A stretch of DNA of 64,000 nt, from positions 104,735-168,734 of the forward strand of contig NZ_JAHBGC010000049.1 of the NCBI RefSeq assembly GCF_018390645.1. The letters run 5' to 3'. Below, piece by piece: positions 1 to 6,893 of this stretch. The DNA comes from Ancylobacter dichloromethanicus (lineage in GTDB: Bacteria > Pseudomonadota > Alphaproteobacteria > Rhizobiales > Xanthobacteraceae). The notes under the pieces are model-generated. The model did no database searches. It saw nothing but the letters and a program-made list of their open reading frames with translations, and had not been told where the DNA came from. Position 1 is the first letter of the stretch. Each line of letters starts with the position of its first letter. Made by a program: the position numbers and the translations under genes.

Positions 1-384
1 GTCCTGACCGATCTTTGCCGGAGCAAGCCGCCGCGGGGGCCACGCGTCTTCGAATGGACACGCTTTTGCGTGGCACCCCGTCATCGCGAGCTCCGCCCCA
101 GCGCAAACGGACCATTCCTCGAGCTGGCGCAAGGCGTGGTCGAATGGGGCATGGCGCATCGCGTGGATACCGTCACCGTGGCAATCGATTGGCGGCTGAT
201 GGTGATCGCGATGCAGCTGCGGTTCTTCGTGCGCCCTCTCGGCTTTCCCAAGCGCATCGGCCGCGACGAGGTCGTGGCGCTGCGCATGTCATTCAACCGG
301 GAAACCCTCACGACGATCCAGCAGGCGCGGCATTGCGAAGGCTCGGTTCTCCCTGACCCCGGATCACTGCCTTCGGCGGCATAA
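1..384 (+). CDS. LuxI-family acyl-homoserine-lactone synthase, 5' truncated by window edge
   Basis: The reading frame is open from base 1 to a TAA at 382-384, giving 127 residues of a C-terminal part. It shows WTRFCVAPRHRE, a LuxI signature region around the conserved FCV/R motif, then helices and a lineage-typical LGFP(K)RIG stretch near the end. LuxI enzymes make acyl-homoserine lactones from S-adenosylmethionine and acyl-ACP. In Agrobacterium and Rhizobium plasmids such a gene (traI) sits beside conjugation genes, and here a VirB system begins within 5 kb, so quorum control of transfer is a reasonable inference. The N-terminus lies outside the window, so the acyl specificity and the start cannot be judged. 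Confidence 0.75.
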   Translation, partial: VLTDLCRSKPPRGPRVFEWTRFCVAPRHRELRPSANGPFLELAQGVVEWGMAHRVDTVTVAIDWRLMVIAMQLRFFVRPLGFPKRIGRDEVVALRMSFNRETLTTIQQARHCEGSVLPDPGSLPSAA

Positions 385-413
385 CCCAACTCTCTTAGAT
401 CAGGAGGTGCGCC

Positions 414-659
414 GTGATCCGAACCGCCGATACGAAGCTCATCGCGAGTGAACTGCATTCTCGCTACGAGCCGCCCCGCGCCGTCGCGCTGATCGGACGG
501 ACGTTGCAGAAGGCCCTCTTTGCCGGCAGGGCGGACGAGGTGGTGTTTTGGGCATTGGTTTACGCACACTATCGTGGCGGTGATCTGTGTGACGCGACTG
601 AAGAGCAGCTCGCCGCGTTCCGCGCGTCCATCCTGCCTGACCCCCCGGAGCTGAACTGA
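414..659 (+). CDS. Small conserved-looking hypothetical protein downstream of the LuxI gene
   Basis: This is an 81-residue protein with a GTG start at 414. A strong AGGAGG at 402-407 lies 6 bases upstream and fixes the start. It follows the synthase stop by 29 bases on the same strand, so the two are probably co-transcribed. The protein is soluble, with no signal peptide or membrane segment, and mixed charged and helical content (RAVALIGRTLQKALFAG). I do not recognise a family. A small gene after a luxI-type gene can be a modulator of the quorum circuit, but nothing in the sequence proves that. It ends 12 bases from the convergent stop of the next gene. Confidence 0.55.
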   Translation: MIRTADTKLIASELHSRYEPPRAVALIGRTLQKALFAGRADEVVFWALVYAHYRGGDLCDATEEQLAAFRASILPDPPELN

Positions 660-671
660 GCCGTCCGGCAG

Positions 672-1382
672 TCAGACGTCGGTCGGCCCCACGACAATCG
701 ACGCGGTGGCCGCCGTTGGCGGGTTCGCCGCGATTCCCGTCGACGTCGGGAAATCTCCGGGATCGGACGGGCCACAGACGGCCTGCCCGTCCTTACAATT
801 GGGATCGGCCATGGCGCGGGCGTTGCTTGCCATACCGCAGATCGTCGTCCCGTTGATGTCGGAGAAGCCTGAGCATGACCCGGAATTTACCATCTTCTGG
901 CAGTTGCCGGTGCCAAGCTGGATACACGCCGCGATGAAACTGGCGTCCACCTTCTGGCCGTCGAAGGTCGACATCGAGGCCAGCTGTTTCACGGCCGGCG
1001 CGTTGTAGCCCGCATTCGTCAGCCTGGCCCAGGCATCGACCTGATCCTGCAGCGACATGCACCCGTATCCGGCGCGATCCGTGCCGGCATATTTCTGGAC
1101 ATTGGCGTTGTTGAGCTGGAAGATTCCGGTGCAGCAACTGCCATTGTAGACGCCCTTGTTGCCGCCGGATTCGAAACGCCCGAGACCACCCAGCGAGCAT
1201 GACGTCCCCTTGAGATCGTCGCGCAGGGAGGAGTTTCTCACCGCGTCGGTGATCTCCTGGGCTGAATAATTGGTGCGCTCGCAATATTGGCCTTTCTGCG
1301 CCAGCGCATGGCCTGTCACCGCCGCGAGCAACATCGGAACGAATGCGAGCGTCGTGATCAATCTGGCAAGCTGCCTGCGCAT
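672..1382 (-). CDS. Secreted lysozyme/transglycosylase-like protein, Cys-rich
   Basis: This 236-residue protein starts at the ATG at 1382, preceded by AGGAGG on the minus strand. The N-terminus is a signal peptide ending near GHALAQ. The mature part carries RFESGG and TGIFQLN, matching the catalytic-Glu and GxxQ motifs of lysozyme-like/SLT domains. A helical segment follows, then a Cys-rich C-terminal half with at least ten cysteines suggesting disulfides in the periplasm. A peptidoglycan-cutting role during assembly of the secretion channel is inferred. It differs clearly from the classical VirB1-like enzyme encoded at 5531, so the locus would have two wall hydrolases. It is the last gene of the leftward block. 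Confidence 0.6.
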   Translation of the reverse strand: MRRQLARLITTLAFVPMLLAAVTGHALAQKGQYCERTNYSAQEITDAVRNSSLRDDLKGTSCSLGGLGRFESGGNKGVYNGSCCTGIFQLNNANVQKYAGTDRAGYGCMSLQDQVDAWARLTNAGYNAPAVKQLASMSTFDGQKVDASFIAACIQLGTGNCQKMVNSGSCSGFSDINGTTICGMASNARAMADPNCKDGQAVCGPSDPGDFPTSTGIAANPPTAATASIVVGPTDV

Positions 1383-1404
1383 GGTCGCCTCCTGGTGCAG
1401 GGAA

Positions 1405-1971
1405 TCACCTGATCGAATAGGTCCGCGCGCAGCCGGGCACGTCGCGACCGCCGACATTGGTCCGGAAGGCGATGGTGCCGGCTGCCGGATCGAAGCGCGT
1501 GTAGGAATTGTCATTGCGGTTCTTCGCCGGGATGTCCGGATCGGCGTGATCCGCGTAGCAGCCCGTTGCCGTCTTGATGGCGAGAACCTTGCCGTTCTCG
1601 ATGGTGACGATGCGCAGCGGACAGGTCGATGGCTCGATCTCGGCGCCGGCGTCGTTCGCGCCGCTGTCGCAATCGCGCGAGAGCGCGGTGCTGACAATGA
1701 TCGTGCGGGACCCGTCGCGATAGGTCGAGGACAGGGCCGTCACCAGGGCATTCTTGCCATTGAGCGGTCGCTTGAGCTCGGTGGTGACGTAGGCATTCGC
1801 TTCGCGGATCACGTCCGGCCAGACGAGCGTCTGCAGGGTGTCGGTTTTCGATGGCGTCTGGAAATTGTGGAACGTCATCGGCTGCCAGGCCCCGGAGCCC
1901 TGGTCCTGCGCAACGGCGGCCGTTGAGAGGGTGGTAAGCCCGACAAGTGCGATGACGAGAAAGGAACGCAT
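1405..1971 (-). CDS. Exported protein of unknown function, paralogue of the next gene upstream
   Basis: The protein has 188 residues and an ATG start at 1971, with AGGAGG seven bases upstream. A clear signal peptide (MRSFLVIALVGLTTLSTAAVAQ) is followed by a domain with GAWQPMTFHNFQ and CPLRI. The upstream neighbour has the matching GAWRPMSYADLQ and CPLRI, so the two arose by duplication. Conserved cysteines (DCDSG, STCPLRI, TGCYAD, PGCART) suggest a disulfide-bonded periplasmic protein. I do not recognise the family. Position in the block facing virB suggests a part in conjugation or in surface interactions; that is inference only. Confidence 0.55.
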   Translation of the reverse strand: MRSFLVIALVGLTTLSTAAVAQDQGSGAWQPMTFHNFQTPSKTDTLQTLVWPDVIREANAYVTTELKRPLNGKNALVTALSSTYRDGSRTIIVSTALSRDCDSGANDAGAEIEPSTCPLRIVTIENGKVLAIKTATGCYADHADPDIPAKNRNDNSYTRFDPAAGTIAFRTNVGGRDVPGCARTYSIR

Positions 1972-2117
1972 CGAAGCCTCCTGATGCTGAGATGGCCGGC
2001 CAGCATGGCATGGCCGCAGGGGCGGTCCGGGCCGCGGCGCATGCCGCGCCCCGCAAGGGGTCGCCTTGACCGCGCCGTCAGCGGACATTGGATGATGGCG
2101 GGCGCGCAGCCGTTTGA

Positions 2118-2735
2118 TCATGGCGCGCCCAGCGGGATGTTGTTCGAGCAGCCGTCGACGGCCTGATGGTCGATGACGAGGCCGGTCTTCACCGTCTTCG
2201 TCGCGACATCATAGGCAGCGTAGGCGACGGTTCGGGCGAGGTCCACGGGTGCGCCCGCCGCGGCCGGCGCGAGTTCGAGGAAGCAGGCGCTCCCCCCGTC
2301 GAGGGTGCGAACCTGAATGCCTTCATAGATGGCGATCCGCAGGGGACAGAGTTTTATCGTGGCGCGCGCCGACGCCTGGACCTCTTTCAGCGTGCAGCCC
2401 GTCGCCGTGTTCAGGATGCTGAGCACGACCGCCTTCCTGGCGCTCCAAATGACGAAATGCGCCTCGGTCGCCGGGGCGTTGGCGCTTGCGTAGCGCGTGT
2501 CGCCGCGCGCGAGATAGGCGCGGTTGTTGTCCTCGATGGCGTCTTTCCAGATATCGGCATAGGTGGCGGTGTCCGCCGTCGCCTGCTGGAGATCGGCATA
2601 GGACATCGGACGCCACGCTCCTGGATCTGCGGTGAGCGCCTGGGCGTGGACGAGTGCCGGGATCACAAGAGACATCCATGCAGCGGTGATCGCTGGCAAT
2701 CGTCGCGCGATGTGCTGTGGAACGCAGGCGCGCAT
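2118..2735 (-). CDS. Exported protein of unknown function, paralogue of the 1405-1971 gene
   Basis: The start at 2735 (ATG) gives 205 residues and a plausible signal peptide: basic MRACVPQHIARR, a hydrophobic stretch, then LVHAQA. A GTG at 2774 and an ATG at 2675 are alternatives; the second would leave only a short uncharged signal. The mature part repeats the layout of the downstream paralogue: GAWRPMSYADLQ, a central region, KLCPLRIAIYEG, then late cysteines (SACFLEL, DGCSNN). Function is unknown. A 17-base motif shared with the 5485-5501 site lies directly upstream and may be the promoter. Confidence 0.5.
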   Translation of the reverse strand: MRACVPQHIARRLPAITAAWMSLVIPALVHAQALTADPGAWRPMSYADLQQATADTATYADIWKDAIEDNNRAYLARGDTRYASANAPATEAHFVIWSARKAVVLSILNTATGCTLKEVQASARATIKLCPLRIAIYEGIQVRTLDGGSACFLELAPAAAGAPVDLARTVAYAAYDVATKTVKTGLVIDHQAVDGCSNNIPLGAP

Positions 2736-2743
2736 TCCTTCAA

Positions 2744-2760
2744 CAACATCTAGTATATTG
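2744..2760 (-). promoter_or_regulatory. 17-base motif shared with the divergent virB intergenic region
   Basis: The plus strand reads CAACATCTAGTATATTG; 14 of 17 bases match CAACATTCAATATATTG at 5485-5501. On the minus strand it contains TATACT, a possible -10 element. It lies just upstream of a leftward gene in both cases, so it may be a common promoter or operator. No regulator is assigned. Confidence 0.35.
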
Positions 2761-2795
2761 AACCAATGTCGCACCCGTGGAAAGCCCCCGCCGCG

Positions 2796-3347
2796 CTATT
2801 CGTATCGATCGCGGCCCGGGACCCAGCGCCACGCGTCTTTCGGCGAGCGCTCACCGCCGCGCCAGGGGACAAGGGTTCGCGGCGGATCGACCGGCTGCAT
2901 GTTCCAGACAGAGCGGTAATGATAGAAGTTCGCGGTCTCGCGCCTGAGGCGTCTGCCCCCGGCATCGAGAAAATCTGTGGCGCAATGCACGACGGGTCCC
3001 CGGTAGCGGCTGACGCGCGCGGTCTGGGCATCGAGCGCTCCGGGCCTGCAGCCGAAGAGCCAGACAGAGGTCGCGCGCGACGGCGCGATGGTGTCGTCGC
3101 CAAGCAGGCGGCGATAGGCGTCGTTGGCCTGGGCCTGCGTCGGATAGACGAAGCGTTCGGTCAGGATCGGGGCGAACGTCGTCCGATCGGGAGCGTATTC
3201 GAGCCGCCCGGGCTGAACGCGGTCTGGCTCGTAGAGCGTGTCGCGCGATGGCGGAGGCAACGCCTCGACAACCGGCGACGTCGGGGCGGCGCAAGCCGCC
3301 AGGGCGAGCGCCAGAAGCCCGGGCGCGAGATAGGCCGCGACGTTCAT
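2796..3347 (-). CDS. Putative outer-membrane lipoprotein of the T4SS accessory block
   Basis: This 183-residue protein has a lipobox LAAC with the acylated cysteine at residue 19, so it should be a lipoprotein. The mature part is Arg- and Tyr-rich and has three further cysteines (FGCRPG, VHCATD and the lipid-bearing one). No catalytic motif is evident. Its ATG overlaps the stop of the upstream SNase-like gene by four bases (ATGA), which indicates translational coupling in the leftward operon. I do not recognise the family; a structural or exclusion role in conjugation is conceivable but unproven. Confidence 0.55.
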   Translation of the reverse strand: MNVAAYLAPGLLALALAACAAPTSPVVEALPPPSRDTLYEPDRVQPGRLEYAPDRTTFAPILTERFVYPTQAQANDAYRRLLGDDTIAPSRATSVWLFGCRPGALDAQTARVSRYRGPVVHCATDFLDAGGRRLRRETANFYHYRSVWNMQPVDPPRTLVPWRGGERSPKDAWRWVPGRDRYE

Positions 3348-3943
3348 GGCGCGGCCTCGGCACCTGTCTTCGCGATCGCACGCCGCCGATCGCTGGTCCG
3401 GTACTCCCAGGGCATCTGGAACGTGCTGGCCCAGATGCCCCGATAGGCTTTGCGCGCGTCCCTCTCGGCCGACACATAGGTGCGGATCGCGGGATCCTGC
3501 TCGCTTGGCGGCAGGGTCATCGCAATGCCGTCGCGGATCATGTCGGCGCCGATATCGGCGTGATCCGCCGAGGCGCAGCGCGCGAGGTGCTCGCCCTGCT
3601 CATCGCGAAGAATGCTGCAGGCAACCCATTTGTTGAGCGTTGCCGAGACCAGCCAAGCCGCCGCCACGGTGCCGCACGGCCAGGGCTGACGGCCGAGATG
3701 AGCGGCCTGCCCTGGCGCACAGGTGTCGATGCCGTAGAGCCGATAGACAGCCTGCGTCTCGATATCGCGAAAGCGCGTACCATCGAGAACCTCGACGCGC
3801 AGCGGTGGCGATTGCAGCGCGCTACCTGGCGAGTAAAGGCCGAATCGTTCCGGCGATTGCGCGCCGGCCAATGTGGTCGCGGCAAGCGTGACGACCATGA
3901 CGATGGTCCCCGTTCTGGCGCCGCGGTTACGCCCCCGCGTCAT
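3344..3943 (-). CDS. Exported SNase (thermonuclease)-like protein with an altered active site
   Basis: With the ATG at 3943 the protein has 199 residues: an Arg-rich n-region and a hydrophobic signal (VMVVTLAATTLAGAQ). An SNase-fold segment VLDGTRFRDIE ... YRLYGIDTC follows. In staphylococcal nuclease the matching stretches are DGDT and RLxxVDTPE. Here the second Asp of DGD is replaced, and the Glu after the DT motif is missing, while the RL...D part remains. The C-terminal part has ERDARKAYRGIW, typical of SNase-family ends. It may be a non-catalytic binding fold or a changed nuclease. The start overlaps the ssb stop by 17 bases. An ATG at 3898 is the alternative start. Confidence 0.55.
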   Translation of the reverse strand: MTRGRNRGARTGTIVMVVTLAATTLAGAQSPERFGLYSPGSALQSPPLRVEVLDGTRFRDIETQAVYRLYGIDTCAPGQAAHLGRQPWPCGTVAAAWLVSATLNKWVACSILRDEQGEHLARCASADHADIGADMIRDGIAMTLPPSEQDPAIRTYVSAERDARKAYRGIWASTFQMPWEYRTSDRRRAIAKTGAEAAP

Positions 3944-4268
3944 CACGGTTGCCCAGGTCGAGCTTGTGGAAGGCATTGGCGATGACGTCGGTGGTGTAGA
4001 CTGTCTCGCCGGCCTTATCCTTGTAAGAGCCGTCGGCGATGCGGCACTCCGCGTAGACGGCGTCGCCTTTGACGACATGGGTCAGCGCCCATTGGGCGAC
4101 CTTTTCGTTCAGCAGGCTGATCGTCACCCAGTCGGTCTCTTCCTTTCGCTCGCCCTTGCTGTCGGTCCAGACGCGATCGGTCGCGACATTGACCTTGGCG
4201 GTCTTGCCAAAGGCCTTCGGTGCCTGTCCGACATGGCCGCGAAGGATGAAGAGGTTGGTGGTTCTCAT
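3927..4268 (-). CDS. ssb: Plasmid-type single-stranded-DNA-binding protein
   Basis: This protein of 113 residues has an OB-fold core: NLFILRGHVGQAPKAF, a charged beta segment, then DWVTISLLNEKVAQWA, GDAVYAECRIADGSYKD and YTTDVIA. These match SSB-family order (LxGxxGxDPE, W-x-x-V-x-x-F, KGxxVYVEGRL). The acidic C-terminal tail of chromosomal SSB is absent. The ATG at 4268 is preferred because GAGGGA lies nine bases upstream; a TTG at 4274 is possible. Such proteins coat the single strand entering a recipient cell. Unlike its neighbours it has no signal peptide, so it acts in the cytoplasm. It is placed between two exported SNase-like genes. Confidence 0.75.
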   Translation of the reverse strand: MRTTNLFILRGHVGQAPKAFGKTAKVNVATDRVWTDSKGERKEETDWVTISLLNEKVAQWALTHVVKGDAVYAECRIADGSYKDKAGETVYTTDVIANAFHKLDLGNRDDAGA

Positions 4269-4301
4269 GGGCAAGGCTCCCTCGGCTGGTGGTGGCGTTG
4301 G

Positions 4302-4922
4302 TCATGGCGGCGCGATCCCTGGCGTGTCCGGGGCGCTCGAGGCTGTTGGCTGCGACGGCGTCGTAGCCGATCGATCCGCCCGGAGCGCGCGCAGGATGAT
4401 GGCGTTCGGTTCGGGCAGGTCGGCGAAGGCCCACAGCCCGGCGTGTCCGCGTTGCGCCACCAGTTGCGCGACGAAGTAGGGCGGGTGGACCGGCTTGCCG
4501 TCGGGTGTCAGCGCCGCGAAGCCGTAGCCGGTCGAAATCAGCGCGGTGCCGAGATCGATCCGTGAGCCGGCGCCTGCTCCGCTCAGTGGTTGCGCGATGC
4601 AGAACACGAAGACCGTGCGCGCCTCCGGCAGGGCAGCCGCCTGGTAGCATTGTGGCTTCAGGTCCCGCGTCAGCGCGATCAGCATCGCGAGCGAGGCCTC
4701 GCCGCAATCGCGCTTCACGCCATGCGCATTGGTGACGATGGTGCCGCGAAGGCAGGACTGAACCCCATAAAGGCGATAGATCACGCCGCCGTCCGTCCAG
4801 CTGTCGCCGGTCTGGTAGACAGCGTTGCCTGGGACGGCAAACCAGCCCGGCGCGGCGGACTGCGCCGCCACGGGCGATACCGCGGCTGCCAGCACGAGGA
4901 GCGCGACGCGGACGCGGCGCAT
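4302..4922 (-). CDS. Exported SNase-like protein, second copy
   Basis: The 206-residue protein has a signal peptide (MRRVRVALLVLAAAVSPVAAQ). The segment VIYRLYGVQSC aligns with YRLYGIDTC of the 3344-3943 protein. The acidic residues of the classical SNase site are even less complete here: Q-S replaces D-T. Further shared features are a downstream CGEASLAMLIALTRDL helix and several cysteines. The end is Pro/Ser/Thr-rich. The two SNase-like proteins probably descend from one duplication around the ssb gene. Function is unknown; periplasmic DNA or wall binding is a guess. One base separates it from the upstream TrbM-like stop. Confidence 0.55.
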   Translation of the reverse strand: MRRVRVALLVLAAAVSPVAAQSAAPGWFAVPGNAVYQTGDSWTDGGVIYRLYGVQSCLRGTIVTNAHGVKRDCGEASLAMLIALTRDLKPQCYQAAALPEARTVFVFCIAQPLSGAGAGSRIDLGTALISTGYGFAALTPDGKPVHPPYFVAQLVAQRGHAGLWAFADLPEPNAIILRALRADRSATTPSQPTASSAPDTPGIAPP

Positions 4923-4923
4923 C

Positions 4924-5427
4924 TCAGTATCCCCTCAGCGAGAAATAAAAGCGCTGCGCGCCGTTCGCCGTGGAGATGTCGACATAATTGGGCTCGGTGC
5001 GAGCCTGCCGTGGTGTCGTGGGATAGGTGGTCTCACACGACCCATCGTCACCACTATGGCAATCGCGCCGCGGTTTGGAGGTGTCGGCGCAAAGATCACC
5101 GTTCGGCGCCGGCACGAGCGCGTCGGTATCGCCGCCGGTTCGTTGCATGGGCGTCGTGCCGGCCGGGCAGGGGAAATAAGGCTCGAAGCCAAGGCGCCCG
5201 GCATTGCCTTCCGGGCAGGTCGGCCAGGACCCGCCGCGCGCGAGCGACCGGAAGAGCTGCTGCATGACCGGCACGCAATAGGGGATGCCCGACCAGCTGG
5301 GCGCCGTGGCAGCGGCGCAAAGGAGTACCTTGCAGCCAAATGAGGCATCCTGCGCCCCGGCTCCGCCGGGCCCAAGCGCGCCGCCGGTGACGATTATCGC
5401 CATCGCCAACCACTGAGGCCGCTTCAT
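4924..5427 (-). CDS. TrbM-like exported protein, first gene of the leftward block
   Basis: The ATG at 5427 is preceded by AAGGAGGG. The 167-residue product has a signal peptide (MKRPQWLAMAIIVTGGALGPGGAGAQ). Just behind the cleavage site come FGCKVLLCAAATAP, YCVPVMQQLFRSLARGG and SWPTCPEG, the Cys pattern typical of the TrbM/KikA family of periplasmic conjugation proteins. The second half has an acidic, Cys-containing stretch (RRDCHSGDDGSCETTYP). Family assignment rests on that short region only. It starts the block that runs away from virB1, and the promoter must lie in the 103-base gap to virB1. Confidence 0.5.
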   Translation of the reverse strand: MKRPQWLAMAIIVTGGALGPGGAGAQDASFGCKVLLCAAATAPSWSGIPYCVPVMQQLFRSLARGGSWPTCPEGNAGRLGFEPYFPCPAGTTPMQRTGGDTDALVPAPNGDLCADTSKPRRDCHSGDDGSCETTYPTTPRQARTEPNYVDISTANGAQRFYFSLRGY

Positions 5428-5484
5428 CCGCCCTCCTTTTCGGTCCTCTAGGAAAACCCGTCGCCAGTCGTGTTGCCATCGTAT

Positions 5485-5501
5485 CAACATTCAATATATT
5501 G
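5485..5501. promoter_or_regulatory. CAATATATTG palindrome in the divergent gap between the two conjugation operons
   Basis: The 17-base stretch CAACATTCAATATATTG contains the perfect palindrome CAATATATTG (5492-5501). It lies 58 bases upstream of the leftward TrbM-like start and 30 bases upstream of virB1. The related motif at 2744-2760 keeps 14 of 17 bases. It could act as a -10 element or as an operator coordinating both directions. Confidence 0.35.
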
Positions 5502-5530
5502 TCCATGACGAATTGATTTGAGGGCAGGGC

Positions 5531-6274
5531 ATGTGGGCTCAAAGCTTGACGATCGGAACGCTCCTGACGACCGGGATGGCAGGGGCCAGCGCGCAGAGCG
5601 GAGCGCCTACGACGCTCGCCACCGTCGACAGTTCCGGCCGCGTCATCCCGATCGAAGCGCCGGCGCAACCGGTCGAGATACTCCAGGGTCAGAAGGGCGC
5701 GGCATCTCCCTGTGCGCCTGCCACGGACCTCGCATCCGATGCCGCGAAGGCGCTGATCGTCAGGATCGCCACAGAGGAGAAGTTCTATCCGGACTTCGTC
5801 CTGTCGGTCGCCAAGATCGAGAGCCGCTATCTGTCGACGGCGCTATCGGAAAAGGGCGCGTATGGCCTGATGCAGTTGATGCCCGAGACGGCGCAGCGTT
5901 TCGATGTCGATCTGTGCGACCCGGTAGGCAATGTACGCGGCGGCGTCCGCTTTCTGCGCGCGCTGCACGAGCGCTACCGGAATCCGTTCTTCATTCTCGC
6001 CGCCTACAACGCCGGTGAGGCCGCCGTGCAGAAAAGCCGCGGTGTTCCGCCTTATCCCGAGACCGTGCGTTTCGTCGCCGACGTCATGAACGACTTCTAC
6101 ACATGGCCAGACCCCGCCGCGGCCGCGACAGTCGGCGCCGCGCGGGTCGCGTCGTCCGCTGCCGACATCATCCAACCTCTCTCCGGCGGCGCTTCACCAG
6201 CGGCAGCCTCGGAGCCTGCGAAGCCACGCGCCAAGACACAATGGAGCGACGGCTTCGTGATGCATGTCGACTGA
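5531..6274 (+). CDS. virB1: VirB1-type lytic transglycosylase
   Basis: This 247-residue protein has a short signal peptide ending at GASAQ. An SLT domain follows from about residue 75 to 195. Catalytic Glu97 lies in AKIESRY, followed by GAYGLMQLMPETA, and the later motifs FILAAYNAGEAAVQK and PYPETVRFV complete the family pattern. VirB1 enzymes open peptidoglycan for channel assembly. The C-terminal 50 residues are Ala/Pro-rich and unstructured, like the VirB1* region in other systems. The ATG at 5531 follows GAGGGC. It is the first gene of the rightward operon, 11 bases before virB2. Confidence 0.88.
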   Translation: MWAQSLTIGTLLTTGMAGASAQSGAPTTLATVDSSGRVIPIEAPAQPVEILQGQKGAASPCAPATDLASDAAKALIVRIATEEKFYPDFVLSVAKIESRYLSTALSEKGAYGLMQLMPETAQRFDVDLCDPVGNVRGGVRFLRALHERYRNPFFILAAYNAGEAAVQKSRGVPPYPETVRFVADVMNDFYTWPDPAAAATVGAARVASSAADIIQPLSGGASPAAASEPAKPRAKTQWSDGFVMHVD

Positions 6275-6285
6275 GGAGACCGTAG

Positions 6286-6591
6286 ATGAAGCAGCCGTCG
6301 AGACGCGTTCCTTACCTCACCGGAGCCATGTTGCTCCTGATGACCGCCGGCGCCGCCGCACAGTCGGGCGGCACACTGCAGCCGGTGCAGTCGACGCTGA
6401 CCACCCTCGTGCAGGCGCTGACCGGCCCGATCGCCACCGCGCTGGCGACGCTTGCCGTCATCGCCTGCGGCTTCTTCGCCTGGTCGGGCCGGCTGACCTG
6501 GGGCATCGCCGGCAGTGTGATCTTCGGCATCGTGCTGGTGTTCGGTTCGGCGCAGATCGTTCAATTCTTCCAGTCGGCGGTCGGTCAATGA
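6286..6591 (+). CDS. virB2: VirB2 major pilin precursor
   Basis: The 101-residue product has a long signal sequence cut near GAAAQ and two hydrophobic segments (about residues 44-66 and 72-92) divided by a short polar loop with SGRLTWG. This is the standard VirB2/TrbC prepilin architecture. The mature peptide forms the conjugative pilus. The gene lies between virB1 and virB3, and its TGA overlaps the virB3 ATG, so the two are translationally coupled. Confidence 0.88.
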   Translation: MKQPSRRVPYLTGAMLLLMTAGAAAQSGGTLQPVQSTLTTLVQALTGPIATALATLAVIACGFFAWSGRLTWGIAGSVIFGIVLVFGSAQIVQFFQSAVGQ

Positions 6592-6884
6592 ACAGCCAGC
6601 ACCTCGAAGAGCCGCATATCAGCCCGCTGGTCAAAGCACTCACACGCGCGCCGACGCTGATGGGCGTGCCGTACATGTATTTCATGTTCAACGGCGTGGT
6701 CTCGTCGGTCTGCTTTCTGATCTCCCACAATTTGTTCCTGCTGCTGGTCGCAATCCCGCTGCATCTGTTCGGCTACATATTGACGCTGCGCGATGATCGC
6801 ATCTTCGAAATCCTGTTCGTCAAATCGACAAGATGCCCACCCCGCTCGCGCGCCTTCTGGGCCGCCGACAGCTATCGCGCGTGA
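6588..6884 (+). CDS. virB3: VirB3 inner-membrane protein
   Basis: The ATG at 6588 overlaps the virB2 stop (ATGA), which fixes the start and gives 98 residues. Near the N-terminus is PLVKALTRAPTLMGVPY, the common VirB3 opening. Two close hydrophobic segments follow (FMFNGVVSSVCFLI and LFLLLVAIPLHLFGYIL), then the DDRIFEIL stretch. VirB3 works with VirB4 and the pilin in the inner membrane. The final 20 residues are basic and not typical, but no frameshift is visible. The gap to virB4 is nine bases. Confidence 0.85.
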   Translation: MNSQHLEEPHISPLVKALTRAPTLMGVPYMYFMFNGVVSSVCFLISHNLFLLLVAIPLHLFGYILTLRDDRIFEILFVKSTRCPPRSRAFWAADSYRA

Positions 6885-6893
6885 GGCGAGGAG

